This document shows positions 1 to 7,859 of a DNA stretch of 64,000 bases, piece after piece. A model generated the notes under the pieces. The model searched no databases and was not told the DNA's origin. It saw nothing but the letters and a program-made list of their open reading frames with translations. Numbering within the stretch: the stretch's first letter is position 1; every line of letters begins with the position of its first letter. The translations under genes were made by a program, and so were the position numbers. The stretch comes from Streptomyces sp. NBC_00457 (GTDB taxonomy: Bacteria > Actinomycetota > Actinomycetes > Streptomycetales > Streptomycetaceae), in the NCBI RefSeq assembly GCF_036014015.1, contig NZ_CP107905.1, positions 9,176,001-9,240,000 on the forward strand, read 5' to 3'.

Positions 1-542
1 GCCCACAGCGCGGGCGCACCGGACTTGGGCGCCTCGAAGGCCTCCCCGTCGACCGCGGGCAGCGCACGGCGCTCCCGGACGACCACGCCCGCGAACGGGT
101 CGCCGCCGACGGTCAAGTCCCTTGTTCCGGCGCTGTCTTGCCGGTAGCCGACGATCAGCGGCAGTGTGGTGCGGTGCGCGTCGTCGTACCCGTCCCGGAC
201 CAACTGTGCGACGTCGAAGAGCCGCCGGTCGAGCACGCCGTCGGCGGCCAGGCGCAGGGCGTCCTGCGGGACGACGTACGTGTGGCCGGCCTCGCGCCGC
301 ACCGAGAAGCCGAGCTCCTCGCGGCCCTTGGCGCGCACCAGCCGAACGACCTGGCCGTCGGATCCGACATCCACACGGTCACCGGTGACCAACGTGACGG
401 TCGCCGGCGGCTTCGATCCCTCCTGTGCGGCGGAGCCGACGCCTCGCGCCGGCAGGCCGCCGGCCGATACCGCCGACGTGAGCAGCGCCCCGGCCGTCAA
501 GACGGCAACTGCCGCCGTTCTCGCGCGTACTGTCGATCCCAC
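1..542 (-). CDS. Secreted S8 (subtilisin-like) serine peptidase, N-terminal part only
   Basis: Only the first 180 codons lie in the window; the gene runs off the left edge. The GTG start at 542 is preceded by a GGGGGA ribosome-binding site. Residues 1-27 form a signal peptide (positively charged start, hydrophobic AVAVLTAGALLTSAVSA core). Then comes the propeptide type found before Streptomyces subtilases: a TVTLVTGDRV strand near residue 48, a LFDV motif, and a GYDDAHRTTLPLIV segment. The catalytic Asp/His/Ser region is outside the window, so activity cannot be checked. The family is secreted and degrades extracellular protein. The assignment rests on the propeptide pattern alone. Next gene, 95 bp upstream, is transcribed in the same direction. 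Confidence 0.72.
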   Translation of the reverse strand, partial: MGSTVRARTAAVAVLTAGALLTSAVSAGGLPARGVGSAAQEGSKPPATVTLVTGDRVDVGSDGQVVRLVRAKGREELGFSVRREAGHTYVVPQDALRLAADGVLDRRLFDVAQLVRDGYDDAHRTTLPLIVGYRQDSAGTRDLTVGGDPFAGVVVRERRALPAVDGEAFEAPKSGAPALW

Positions 543-637
543 TCGCGTTCCCCCGCCTTTATGTGCACGTCAATGCGTTCTCCGCTATCACGCACGTGCG
601 ACGGGTTCGGTTCTCAGTGACGAGTGGTCAGCCGGTC

Positions 638-1054
638 CTAGTCGTCCACCACTGTGGACCTGGCCAATGCCCAGAGGGTGAGGAGGTCGAGTGTCATCAC
701 GCTGATCGACCACAGGGGATAGAAGGGGATGAACATGAACTGGGTGATCAGGCTGATCGCCGCCAGTGCCGCGCCGGCCCCTGCGCCCCAGGCTTTGCCG
801 AGCAGTACTCCCAGGCCGGCGGCGACGAGCCCGATGCCGATGACGATGTGGATCCAGCCCCAGGCCGTCAGGCTGAACTCATAGGTGTAGTCGGGCGAGC
901 TGAAGAGGGTGTCGCGGGTGACGCCGACGACGCCGAGAAGGATGCTGAGCGTCCCGCTCAACTCCAGCGCCCAGCCGGCGAAGAGGGCGAGGCCCCCGCC
1001 CATCAGCTCTGCGCCGCTCTGGGGCTTCCGGACCCCGCCGGTTGACTGTGCCAT
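638..1054 (-). CDS. DUF7144-type four-helix membrane protein
   Basis: This 138-aa protein has four hydrophobic stretches (about residues 17-45, 60-86, 91-112 and 114-131), a short polar N-terminus and a charged C-terminus ending VVDD. The layout matches the actinobacterial DUF7144 membrane family, whose function is unknown. There is no signal peptide or enzymatic motif. It is the last gene of a leftward run (GH15, zwf-like, gntK, then this gene 118 bp further on), so it may be co-transcribed with them. Such proteins often sit beside stress genes, which fits the universal stress protein nearby, but this is inference. Confidence 0.7.
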   Translation of the reverse strand: MAQSTGGVRKPQSGAELMGGGLALFAGWALELSGTLSILLGVVGVTRDTLFSSPDYTYEFSLTAWGWIHIVIGIGLVAAGLGVLLGKAWGAGAGAALAAISLITQFMFIPFYPLWSISVMTLDLLTLWALARSTVVDD

Positions 1055-1172
1055 GCCACGGCCCTTTCCGCTGTATCGATGGTCTCAGCCTTCCCCCACC
1101 GCCTGCATCCGGCGACTTCAGCGGGCTGTCCGGGTGAGGGACACCGCGTAGGGGCATGCCGGGGAACCCGGG

Positions 1173-1697
1173 TCAGGAAGTCGGCAGTACGGCCGTAGCC
1201 ATGTCGACGATGGTGTCCGGGTCGGGTGTGGCGTCCAACTCGGCTCCTCGCTCGTCCGGTTCGAGGGGCTCGAGGGTGGCGAGCTGCGAGTCGAGCAGCA
1301 CCTCGGGCATGAAGTGTCCCGTGCGGTGGCCGATCCGCTCCGCCAGCAACTCGGGGCGGGCTGTCAGGTGGAGGAAGAACGCGTGAGGACAGGCCGCCCG
1401 GAGCGCGTCACGGTAGCGCCGCTTCAGCGCGGAGCAGGAGACCACGCAGCCGGTGCCGGCCGCGTCCCGTTCGCGCAGCCGGCGGCCGATGGACTCCAGC
1501 CAGGGTTGACGGTCCGCGTCGTCGAGCGGGACACCGGCCGACATCTTCGTGATGTTGGCCGGCGGGTGCAGGTCGTCCGCCTCCGCGAAGGGGATGCCCA
1601 GCCGCTTGGCGAGCAGTCGGCCCACCGTGGACTTGCCGGTGCCGGCGACTCCCATGACCACGATGCACGCGGTGCGGGGCTCGCTACTGGGGGACAT
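1173..1697 (-). CDS. gntK: Gluconokinase
   Basis: This 174-aa protein is the usual size for GntK-family gluconokinases, which phosphorylate D-gluconate to 6-phosphogluconate with ATP in the cytoplasm. A Walker A loop GVAGTGKST lies at residues 16-24. The family signatures ADDLHP, SCSALKRRYRD and HFMPEVLLDSQLATLEPL are all present and intact. The ATG start (1697-1695) overlaps the TGA of the upstream dehydrogenase gene by one base (TGATG), so translation is probably coupled. Its product enters the pentose phosphate pathway at the same point as the upstream G6PDH-like enzyme would feed. Longer in-frame extensions upstream are only read-through of the neighbouring gene on another frame. Confidence 0.93.
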   Translation of the reverse strand: MSPSSEPRTACIVVMGVAGTGKSTVGRLLAKRLGIPFAEADDLHPPANITKMSAGVPLDDADRQPWLESIGRRLRERDAAGTGCVVSCSALKRRYRDALRAACPHAFFLHLTARPELLAERIGHRTGHFMPEVLLDSQLATLEPLEPDERGAELDATPDPDTIVDMATAVLPTS

Positions 1698-3127
1698 CAC
1701 GCGCTGTCTGGAGGCGCTTGACCGTGGAGCAGGGCCTCTCGCTGCCGTTGGCGGTCCGCGTACCGCTGACGTGCGGGTGGACCTTCCGAACCGGCCGGGT
1801 ACTCCTCCAGCGGGACAAGGTCCCTCTCCCAGGCGGACAGTACGGGTTCGAGGACCCGCCACGCCTCCTCTGCCTCGTCGCCGCGGATGGACAGGGCGGG
1901 ATCCCCCCTCAGGACGTCCAGCAGGAGCCGCCCGTAGGCAGGCAGGCCCGGCGGTTCCATGTCCGCGGTCAGCGAGAGCGGAGTCAGCTCGTCGGCATGC
2001 GCACCGATGCCCGTCAGATCCAGGGTCAGCCCTTCCGGTTCGAGCCCGAAGCGGAGCACGTTGGGCAGGGCTTCCCCGCTGTGGCCGAAGGGCAGGTGAG
2101 GTACGGCGCGGAAGCGCACCGCCACCTCCTTGCGATCCGCCCCGAGCGCTTTGCCGCTGCGGAGCCGGAACGTGGTACCGGCCCAGCGCCAGCTGTCCAG
2201 TTCCAGTTCCACCTCGGCGAAGGTCTCGGTACGGCGCTGCGGGCTGACGCCCTTCTCGTCGACGTAGGCGGGAATGTCGCGCTCGCCGATTCTGCCGGGC
2301 AGATAGCGTGCGCGCCGCGTGCGGTGCACGACGTCCTGCTCGGCCAGCGGCCGCACGGATCGCAGTACATCGACCTTGCGGTCCCGCAGGTCCCGCTCGC
2401 CGAGGGTGACGGGCGGCTCCATGGCCACGAGGCAGAGCAGCTGCAGGAGATGGTTCTGGATCATGTCCTTGAACGCCCCGACGTGGTCGTAGTAGCCGGC
2501 CCTGCCTTCCAGCGTGAGGGTCTCGTCCCACACGATCTCCACTTCGGCGATGTGGGTGCTGTTCCAGATCGGCTCCAGCACGCGGTTGGCCAGGCGGCTG
2601 CCGAGTACGTTCTGGACCGTCGTCATCGCCAGGAAGTGGTCGACCCGGAACACCGCCTGCTCCGGCACGAGGTCCGCGAGCAGCCGGTTGAGTTCCTGCG
2701 CGCCGGCCAGGTCTTCGCCGAACGGCTTCTCCAACACGATCCGGCTGCCCTCCGGCAGACCTGCCTCATGCAGCGCCGTGACCACGCGGGGGAAGAGTGC
2801 CGGGGGGAGGGCGAGGTAGACCGCGACCGGGCCGTCACCGGCGATCGCCGCGGCGACATCGGCGGGGTCGGTGACGTCGCACCGCACGTATCGGGCCGAG
2901 GCCGCGATCGCTGCCTTGGCATCGGCCGGACCGGGTCCCCCATGACGGTCGAGCTGGGCGGCGATCCACTCCCGGTACTGCTCGCTGCTCCAGTCCTCCC
3001 TGCTTGCGCCGGTCAACTGCAGCCGGTCGCCGAGGCGTCCGGCCGCCTGGAGGGCGGCCAGCGCGGGCAGCAGGTAGCGCGCGGTGAGGTCGCCAGTCGC
3101 GCCGAATACGGTCAGCCGGTCGATCAT
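1697..3127 (-). CDS. zwf: Glucose-6-phosphate dehydrogenase-like protein (divergent)
   Basis: The 476-aa protein has the G6PDH fold signatures: a nucleotide-binding GATGDL at residues 9-14, EKPFGEDL at 133-140, RVDHFLA at 161-167, and GYYDHVGAFKDMIQNH at 211-226 carrying the presumed catalytic His226. The family oxidises glucose 6-phosphate to 6-phosphogluconolactone with NAD(P). Oddly, the active-site stretch reads DHFLAM where typical enzymes have DHYLGK: the Lys that contacts the substrate phosphate is Met168, so the true substrate may differ. The ATG start overlaps the TGA of the GH15 gene (ATGA), and its own stop overlaps gntK, so GH15-zwf-gntK is one tightly coupled operon. Another, canonical zwf is likely elsewhere in the genome. 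Confidence 0.85.
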   Translation of the reverse strand: MIDRLTVFGATGDLTARYLLPALAALQAAGRLGDRLQLTGASREDWSSEQYREWIAAQLDRHGGPGPADAKAAIAASARYVRCDVTDPADVAAAIAGDGPVAVYLALPPALFPRVVTALHEAGLPEGSRIVLEKPFGEDLAGAQELNRLLADLVPEQAVFRVDHFLAMTTVQNVLGSRLANRVLEPIWNSTHIAEVEIVWDETLTLEGRAGYYDHVGAFKDMIQNHLLQLLCLVAMEPPVTLGERDLRDRKVDVLRSVRPLAEQDVVHRTRRARYLPGRIGERDIPAYVDEKGVSPQRRTETFAEVELELDSWRWAGTTFRLRSGKALGADRKEVAVRFRAVPHLPFGHSGEALPNVLRFGLEPEGLTLDLTGIGAHADELTPLSLTADMEPPGLPAYGRLLLDVLRGDPALSIRGDEAEEAWRVLEPVLSAWERDLVPLEEYPAGSEGPPARQRYADRQRQREALLHGQAPPDSA

Positions 3128-4953
3128 CCTTGCGTACCTGCCTTCGCTCGGGCGAGGTTCACGCCACTGGCGATGATCCCGATGTGGCTGAACGCTTGAG
3201 GGAAGTTGCCCATGAACTCTCCTGTGACCGGGTTGATCTGCTCCGACAGCAGTCCCAGCGGGCTCGCCCGGGCGCACAACGAGGCATACAGCTCTTCGGC
3301 GTCCTGGATCCGGCCCTGGCCGATCAGGTTGTCGACCAGCCAGAAGCTGCAGAGCACGAAGGCGCCCTCGTCGCCGGCCAGACCATCGGGGGACTCCTTG
3401 TGCAGATATCGGTAGAGCAGCCCGTCACCCGCTGACAGGCGATCGGCGATGGCGTTGGTGGTCGCCACCATCCGTGGGTGATCAGCCGGCACCACATGGC
3501 GCAGCGGGAGCGCGAGCAGGCTGGCGTCGAGAAGGCCGCCGCCGTCCAGGTGGGCGCTGAGGGTCTGCGCGTCCTCGTCCCAGGACTGCTCCAGGATGAG
3601 CCGGCGCAGTTGACCGGCCGCGGCGCGCCACTGTGTGATCCGCCCGGGCAGGCCGAGCCGCTCACCCATCTGTGCGGCCCGGTCCAGGGCCACCTGGCAC
3701 AGCCCGGCCGAGTACGTGAACACCCGGCCCTCACTGCGTACTTCCCAGATGCCCTGGTCCGGCTGGCGCCAGGCCCGCTCAGCGGCGTCGGCCAGATGGG
3801 CCAGGCTCGCCCACAGCTCGGTCTGGATCTCGCCGCCGGAGCGCAGCCACTGGTCGGCGCAGTCCAGAATCTCGCCGTAGACGTCATGCTGGCGCTGGTC
3901 GGCCGCTCCGTTGCCCCAGCGCACCGGGGCCGAGCGCTGGTAGCCCTCCAGTTCGCTGTCCTCGACCTCGTCCGGCACCAGACCACCCCGCAGGTCGTAC
4001 ATGATCCGGGGCTGTCCGCTGTATTCGAAGGCGTCGAGAACCCAGCCGAGGAAGGCGTCGGCCTCACCGCGGAAGCCGATGCGGCGCAGGGCGAACACGG
4101 CGTAGGCGGCGTCGCGGATCCAGGCGTAGCGGTAGTCCCAGTTGCGGATGCCGCCGATCGGTGCGGGCAAGGAGGAGGTGGGGGCCGCGACCAGCGAGCC
4201 GTTGGCCCAGTCGTCGCACAGTTTCAGTGTGATCGCGGAGCGCCTGACCAGGGGTTCCTCGGGACCGTCGTAGGCGAAATGCGTCATCCAGCGGCGCCAT
4301 GCGTCGGCGGTCGCCCGCAGCATCGCGTCGGTGTCGAGGCGGTGGTGACGATGGAAGCGGCCCCAGGACAAGACGAGATCGAGGCGCTCGCCCTGGTGCA
4401 GGTCGTGTGTGCTGCGCAGGCCGGTCAGGGGGCGGTTGGAGCGTAGATGGAGTCGCAGGTCCGGCCGCCGGAGCGGTCGCACTTCCAGTCCGCTGAACAG
4501 GTTCCGCGTCTGCGCGCCGCCGCGGGGCTCCAGATCGGCTCGCAGGCGGACGTGCCCGGCCAGTACGACCGCCGAGCGCACGAGTTCGGATCGGTCGGCG
4601 GGTGTGTCATCGGTGAGGTCGGCGCCGGTGCGCAGGGTCAGCGCATCGGTGACGCGCACCAGGCCGGTGGGGCTGCGCAGTTCGGTCGTCAGGACGCCGG
4701 TGTCCGGTTCGTAGCGCTGTCGCGCCTCCACCACATCCTCCGGCGCCAGCGTGAAATGCCCGCCTCGTGCGTGGTCCAACAAGCCGCAGAACAGAGGTTC
4801 GGCATCGAACCGGGGCAGGCACATCCACGAGATCGAGCCGTCCAGGCCCACCAGCGCGGTGGTCGTGCCGTCCCCGATGAGGCCCAGGTCCTCCAGCGGC
4901 AGGTAACCCTCCCGCCTGCGGACCGGCCGGAACGGTGGATCGGGATCGTGCAT
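3124..4953 (-). CDS. Glycoside hydrolase family 15 protein (glucoamylase/trehalase-like)
   Basis: The 609-aa protein has no signal peptide and is probably cytoplasmic. An N-terminal LIGDGTTTALVGLDGSISW segment (about 25-43) is the usual start of bacterial GH15 proteins. The (alpha/alpha)6 barrel carries IGGIRNWDYRYAWIRDAAY at 266-284, an ELEGY segment, and a C-terminal GLLSEQ with the expected general-base Glu. Family members release glucose from alpha-1,4-glucans or split trehalose; the exact substrate cannot be read from sequence. First gene of the coupled operon with the zwf-like gene and gntK, which suggests that released glucose is oxidised onward. Actinobacterial trehalases of this family look similar, so trehalase activity is a real alternative. 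Confidence 0.9.
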   Translation of the reverse strand: MHDPDPPFRPVRRREGYLPLEDLGLIGDGTTTALVGLDGSISWMCLPRFDAEPLFCGLLDHARGGHFTLAPEDVVEARQRYEPDTGVLTTELRSPTGLVRVTDALTLRTGADLTDDTPADRSELVRSAVVLAGHVRLRADLEPRGGAQTRNLFSGLEVRPLRRPDLRLHLRSNRPLTGLRSTHDLHQGERLDLVLSWGRFHRHHRLDTDAMLRATADAWRRWMTHFAYDGPEEPLVRRSAITLKLCDDWANGSLVAAPTSSLPAPIGGIRNWDYRYAWIRDAAYAVFALRRIGFRGEADAFLGWVLDAFEYSGQPRIMYDLRGGLVPDEVEDSELEGYQRSAPVRWGNGAADQRQHDVYGEILDCADQWLRSGGEIQTELWASLAHLADAAERAWRQPDQGIWEVRSEGRVFTYSAGLCQVALDRAAQMGERLGLPGRITQWRAAAGQLRRLILEQSWDEDAQTLSAHLDGGGLLDASLLALPLRHVVPADHPRMVATTNAIADRLSAGDGLLYRYLHKESPDGLAGDEGAFVLCSFWLVDNLIGQGRIQDAEELYASLCARASPLGLLSEQINPVTGEFMGNFPQAFSHIGIIASGVNLARAKAGTQG

Positions 4954-4977
4954 GCCGCCTCGCTTCCAAGGGGGGCG

Positions 4978-5011
4978 TCTAGAAGAGGACTTCCAGACGA
5001 GGACTTCTAGA
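4978..5011. terminator. Short inverted repeat between the dehydrogenase and GH15 genes
   Basis: The arms TCTAGAAG (4978-4985) and CTTCTAGA (5004-5011) form an 8-bp stem around an 18-nt loop. The right arm contains the TAG stop codon of the alcohol dehydrogenase. The sequence also reads as an imperfect direct repeat of GAGGACTTC(C/T)AGA. It could slow or end transcription between the two genes, but the stem is AT-containing and lacks a U-tract, so this is weak evidence. Confidence 0.35.
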
Positions 5012-6056
5012 AGGTGATCATCACCTTCACGACGTCTTCGAGCTTCTTGTCCGCGACCTCGAAGGCTCGTTCCATGTCATCGAAGCGGAACTCGTGGGTC
5101 GTCATGTGCGAGGGATCGACGCGCTCTGTCCGCAGCGCCTGCAGAAGTCGCTCCATGCGCAGTCTTCCGCCGGGGCAGAGTCCCGTCGCGATCGTCTTGT
5201 CGGCCATGCCGACGCCCCATTCGACGCGCGGGATGCGCACGAATTCGCCTTCGCCGAAGTAGCCGGTGTTGGAGATCGTGCCGCCGGGCTTGGTGATCTT
5301 GACGGCGGTCTGGAAGGTCACGTCCGCGCCGAGCGCCTCGATGGCGGTGTCGACCCCCTGCCCATGGGTCAGCTCAAGGACCCGCTGGACAACGTCCTCC
5401 TTGGAGAAATCGACGATCTCGTCCGCGCCGTACATCCGCGCGAGTTTCTGCCGGCTGGGGACCGATTCGACCCCGATGACGAGTCCCGCGCCACGGAGCC
5501 TGGCCCCGGCTGTCGCCATCAGACCGACGGGCCCCTGCGCGAGGACGGCCACGGTCCCGCCCATCGGAATGTTTCCGTGCTCCGCGCCCATGAACCCGGT
5601 GGAGATCATGTCGGCGCAGTAGACGGCCGCCGCGTCCGAGATATCGTCAGGGATTTTCGCGAGATTGGCATCGGCGTCGTTCACGTGGAAATACTCGGCA
5701 AAGACTCCGTCCTTCGAATTCGCGAACTTGAAGCCTCCGAGCGGCGCGCCGGACTGCGACGGGTAGCCGTTCTGGGAAGCCAGGTCGCCCCAGTCGGGAG
5801 TGATGGCGCCGACCAGCACACGGTCGCCGGGCTGGAAGTCTCTTACCTCGCTGCCAATGGAATCCACGACACCTACTGCCTCATGGCCCAGCGTCAGGTC
5901 CTCCCTGGGACCGATGCCGCCCTGGACGGTATGGGAGTCGGACGTACAGATGAGGGCCCGGGTCGTCCGCACGAGCGCGTCGCCGGGACCCAGTGGCGGA
6001 ACCGGCTTTTCCATGAACCCCACACGCCCGATTTCCTTCATCACGAATGCCTTCAA
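5007..6056 (-). CDS. Zinc-dependent secondary alcohol dehydrogenase
   Basis: This 349-aa medium-chain dehydrogenase resembles the Thermoanaerobacter/Clostridium secondary-alcohol group. Catalytic zinc ligands are Cys37 (ICTSDSHT), His58-Glu59 (LGHEA) and Asp149 (CADMISTGF). The four-Cys structural zinc loop is absent, as in that group. The nucleotide site is AQGPVGLMATAG; the following strand ends GVES, with an acidic residue where NADPH enzymes have a small residue and Arg, so NAD(H) preference is inferred. It interconverts alcohols and ketones or aldehydes. Gene order with the universal stress protein resembles a stress or hypoxia-type pairing known in S. coelicolor, but no regulator box was recognised upstream. 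Confidence 0.9.
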   Translation of the reverse strand: MKAFVMKEIGRVGFMEKPVPPLGPGDALVRTTRALICTSDSHTVQGGIGPREDLTLGHEAVGVVDSIGSEVRDFQPGDRVLVGAITPDWGDLASQNGYPSQSGAPLGGFKFANSKDGVFAEYFHVNDADANLAKIPDDISDAAAVYCADMISTGFMGAEHGNIPMGGTVAVLAQGPVGLMATAGARLRGAGLVIGVESVPSRQKLARMYGADEIVDFSKEDVVQRVLELTHGQGVDTAIEALGADVTFQTAVKITKPGGTISNTGYFGEGEFVRIPRVEWGVGMADKTIATGLCPGGRLRMERLLQALRTERVDPSHMTTHEFRFDDMERAFEVADKKLEDVVKVMITF

Positions 6057-6153
6057 TTTCTTCGTCCCTCCTGTCGGTGCGTTGCTCTGTTGACTACGGC
6101 TCCTACGGCTCCGGCAGCATCACCGTGTCGCGGCTCGCCGCCGACACGCCTGA

Positions 6154-6963
6154 TCACGCCTGGCCGCGGACGACCACGACGGAACTGTGCGCGTGGTGCA
6201 GCAGCGCCTGACTCACCGAGCCCAGGAGCAGACCCGCGAACCCGCCGCGCCCCCGGGCTCCGACGACCACGAGCTGGGCGTTCCTGCTCCTCTCGATCAG
6301 CACCTCCCGGGCTTCGCCACTGGCCACCTCGCGGTTGACCCGGACATCCGGATGCTTCTCGGCGTGCCCGGCGAGCGCCTGGGCCAGCAACCGCTCCGCA
6401 GGCTCGACGCCCGTACCGGCCGGCGCGTGATCCGGGAGCCATACGTGCAAGGCGGCGACCTCGGCTCCGCGCAGCGCCGCCTCCGCAAAGGCGAACTCGA
6501 CCGCCGCCTCACCCGCAGGGGAGCCGTCGACGCACAGCACGATCGGACCGGCGTCGGCCGAATCCTCACGGGCCACCATCACCGGGCACCGGCTGTGGGC
6601 CGTCAGGGACGCCGCCGTCGATCCCAGCAGCATGCCGATGAAGCCGCCCACCCCGCGCGCACCCACGACCAGCAGCTCCGCCGCCTGCGACTCGGCCTCC
6701 AGCACCGACACCGTGTCGCCGGGCTCCATGGCCTCCGTGACCGTCACCTCCGGGGCCACGCCGCGCGCACTGTCCGCGGCCTCGCTGACCAGGCGATTGA
6801 GCGGCGTGGTGTCCAGCGGCGCGTACATGGGTCTGACCGGCCAGTTGAGGGCGTACACCACGCGCAGTTCCGCACGCCGCCGCCGAGCCTCCCTGGCGGC
6901 CGTCTCCACCGCGGCGAAACTCGACGACGAGCCGTCCGTTCCCACCACCACCAGGTTGCCCAT
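6154..6963 (-). CDS. Universal stress protein, tandem UspA domains
   Basis: The 269-aa protein contains two UspA domains (about 1-140 and 145-269). Each ends with the ATP-binding pattern G-x2-G-x9-G-S/T: GARGVGGFIGMLLGST in the first, GARGRGGFAGLLLGS in the second, so both sites appear able to bind nucleotide. Such proteins accumulate under energy or oxygen limitation; molecular role is unclear. I chose the ATG at 6963 because GGAGGA sits just upstream; a GTG immediately before it would overlap that ribosome-binding site. It lies 97 bp upstream of the alcohol dehydrogenase and may be expressed with it. Confidence 0.9.
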   Translation of the reverse strand: MGNLVVVGTDGSSSSFAAVETAAREARRRRAELRVVYALNWPVRPMYAPLDTTPLNRLVSEAADSARGVAPEVTVTEAMEPGDTVSVLEAESQAAELLVVGARGVGGFIGMLLGSTAASLTAHSRCPVMVAREDSADAGPIVLCVDGSPAGEAAVEFAFAEAALRGAEVAALHVWLPDHAPAGTGVEPAERLLAQALAGHAEKHPDVRVNREVASGEAREVLIERSRNAQLVVVGARGRGGFAGLLLGSVSQALLHHAHSSVVVVRGQA

Positions 6964-7005
6964 CACTCCTCCATGGCTCGATATGGCTCGATCCCACGCG
7001 CGACG

Positions 7006-7632
7006 TCAGTACCGCTGTGCCTTGGCGAGACGGGGAGTGAGTTGCGCGTCCGCGGGCTGCCGGCTGAAGGCGATGGGCTGCTGCTTCTCGCCCGGGTCGA
7101 GGTTCTCCGCGCCGACGAAACTCGTCTCGACGACCTTTCCGGACGAATCCTCGAAGTCGATCCGCACGGCGTACGAGGCCCTGGCGTCCGTCTTGTTGGT
7201 GATCGTGACCAGCACGGCGAGCAGCCCGCTCGTCTCGTTCCTGGGCAGGCCCTTCATACCGACTTCGGACACCGCGTTGCCGCGTCCCTCGACATCCTTG
7301 AGCGCCTCCTGCGCCGCGGCACCGGCGCGGGCGGCCTCAGCCTCGACGGAGGCCTCGAACTCAGAGGCGCGGACAGACGCCGAGGAGGCCGCCGCCGAGG
7401 CCGAAGCATGAGCGGAGGCGATCGCCGAAGCCGCCTCGGAGGCCAGCGCCGACGGCGGCAATCCGGAGAAGGATGCGGTACGGGGGCTACTCGTAGTCGG
7501 CGCGGGCGTGGAGCCGCTGTCCCCGTCGTCGCCGCATCCAGTGATGGCAACGGCGGACAGGACACAGCCGAGTGCCGCCACGAGGGCTCGGTGGCCGGCC
7601 CTGCTCACGCGGCCGGGGTGGTCTCGCAGCAT
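7006..7632 (-). CDS. Lipoprotein with Ala/Ser-rich helix and FxLYD-like domain
   Basis: The 208-aa protein has a signal peptide with lipobox AITGC (Cys33), so it is probably anchored on the outer face of the membrane. A low-complexity segment rich in Ala, Ser and Glu (about 65-125) looks like a long helix or coiled coil. The C-terminal part (about 135-200: LLAVLVTITNKTDARASY onward, ending LDPGEKQQPIAF) resembles the beta-sandwich FxLYD-type domain of secreted actinobacterial proteins. No enzymatic motif. Function unknown; a structural or sensor role at the cell surface is possible. It is separated from the GH62 gene by a strong terminator, so it is not part of the xylan cluster. Confidence 0.75.
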   Translation of the reverse strand: MLRDHPGRVSRAGHRALVAALGCVLSAVAITGCGDDGDSGSTPAPTTSSPRTASFSGLPPSALASEAASAIASAHASASAAASSASVRASEFEASVEAEAARAGAAAQEALKDVEGRGNAVSEVGMKGLPRNETSGLLAVLVTITNKTDARASYAVRIDFEDSSGKVVETSFVGAENLDPGEKQQPIAFSRQPADAQLTPRLAKAQRY

Positions 7633-7791
7633 GCTGTCGTCCTTGCGCCCGCCGGATGGATCCCCTCCATCGTCGGCGCCACGCCGGCGGCACGTCGATT
7701 CGGCTTGGGCCGTTCGTATGGCAGCAATGACTGGAGGCCGAGCTGGGCAGGGCCCGGTCCGTCATCGAGGTCCAGTCACAAGACGGGCCCG

Positions 7792-7820
7792 GGCGGGCTC
7801 GGCCTTCCGCCGAGCCCGCC
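7792..7820 (-). terminator. Strong hairpin downstream of the GH62 gene
   Basis: Perfect 12-bp GC-rich stem (7792-7803 with 7809-7820) closed by the 5-nt loop CTTCC. It lies 40 bp beyond the stop codon of the leftward GH62 gene and before the lipoprotein gene, as expected for a factor-independent terminator of the type used in Streptomyces, where a U-tract is often missing. Confidence 0.8.
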
Positions 7821-7859
7821 GCACCGACTCCATACGAGAGCCGGACTCGTGGCACTCCG

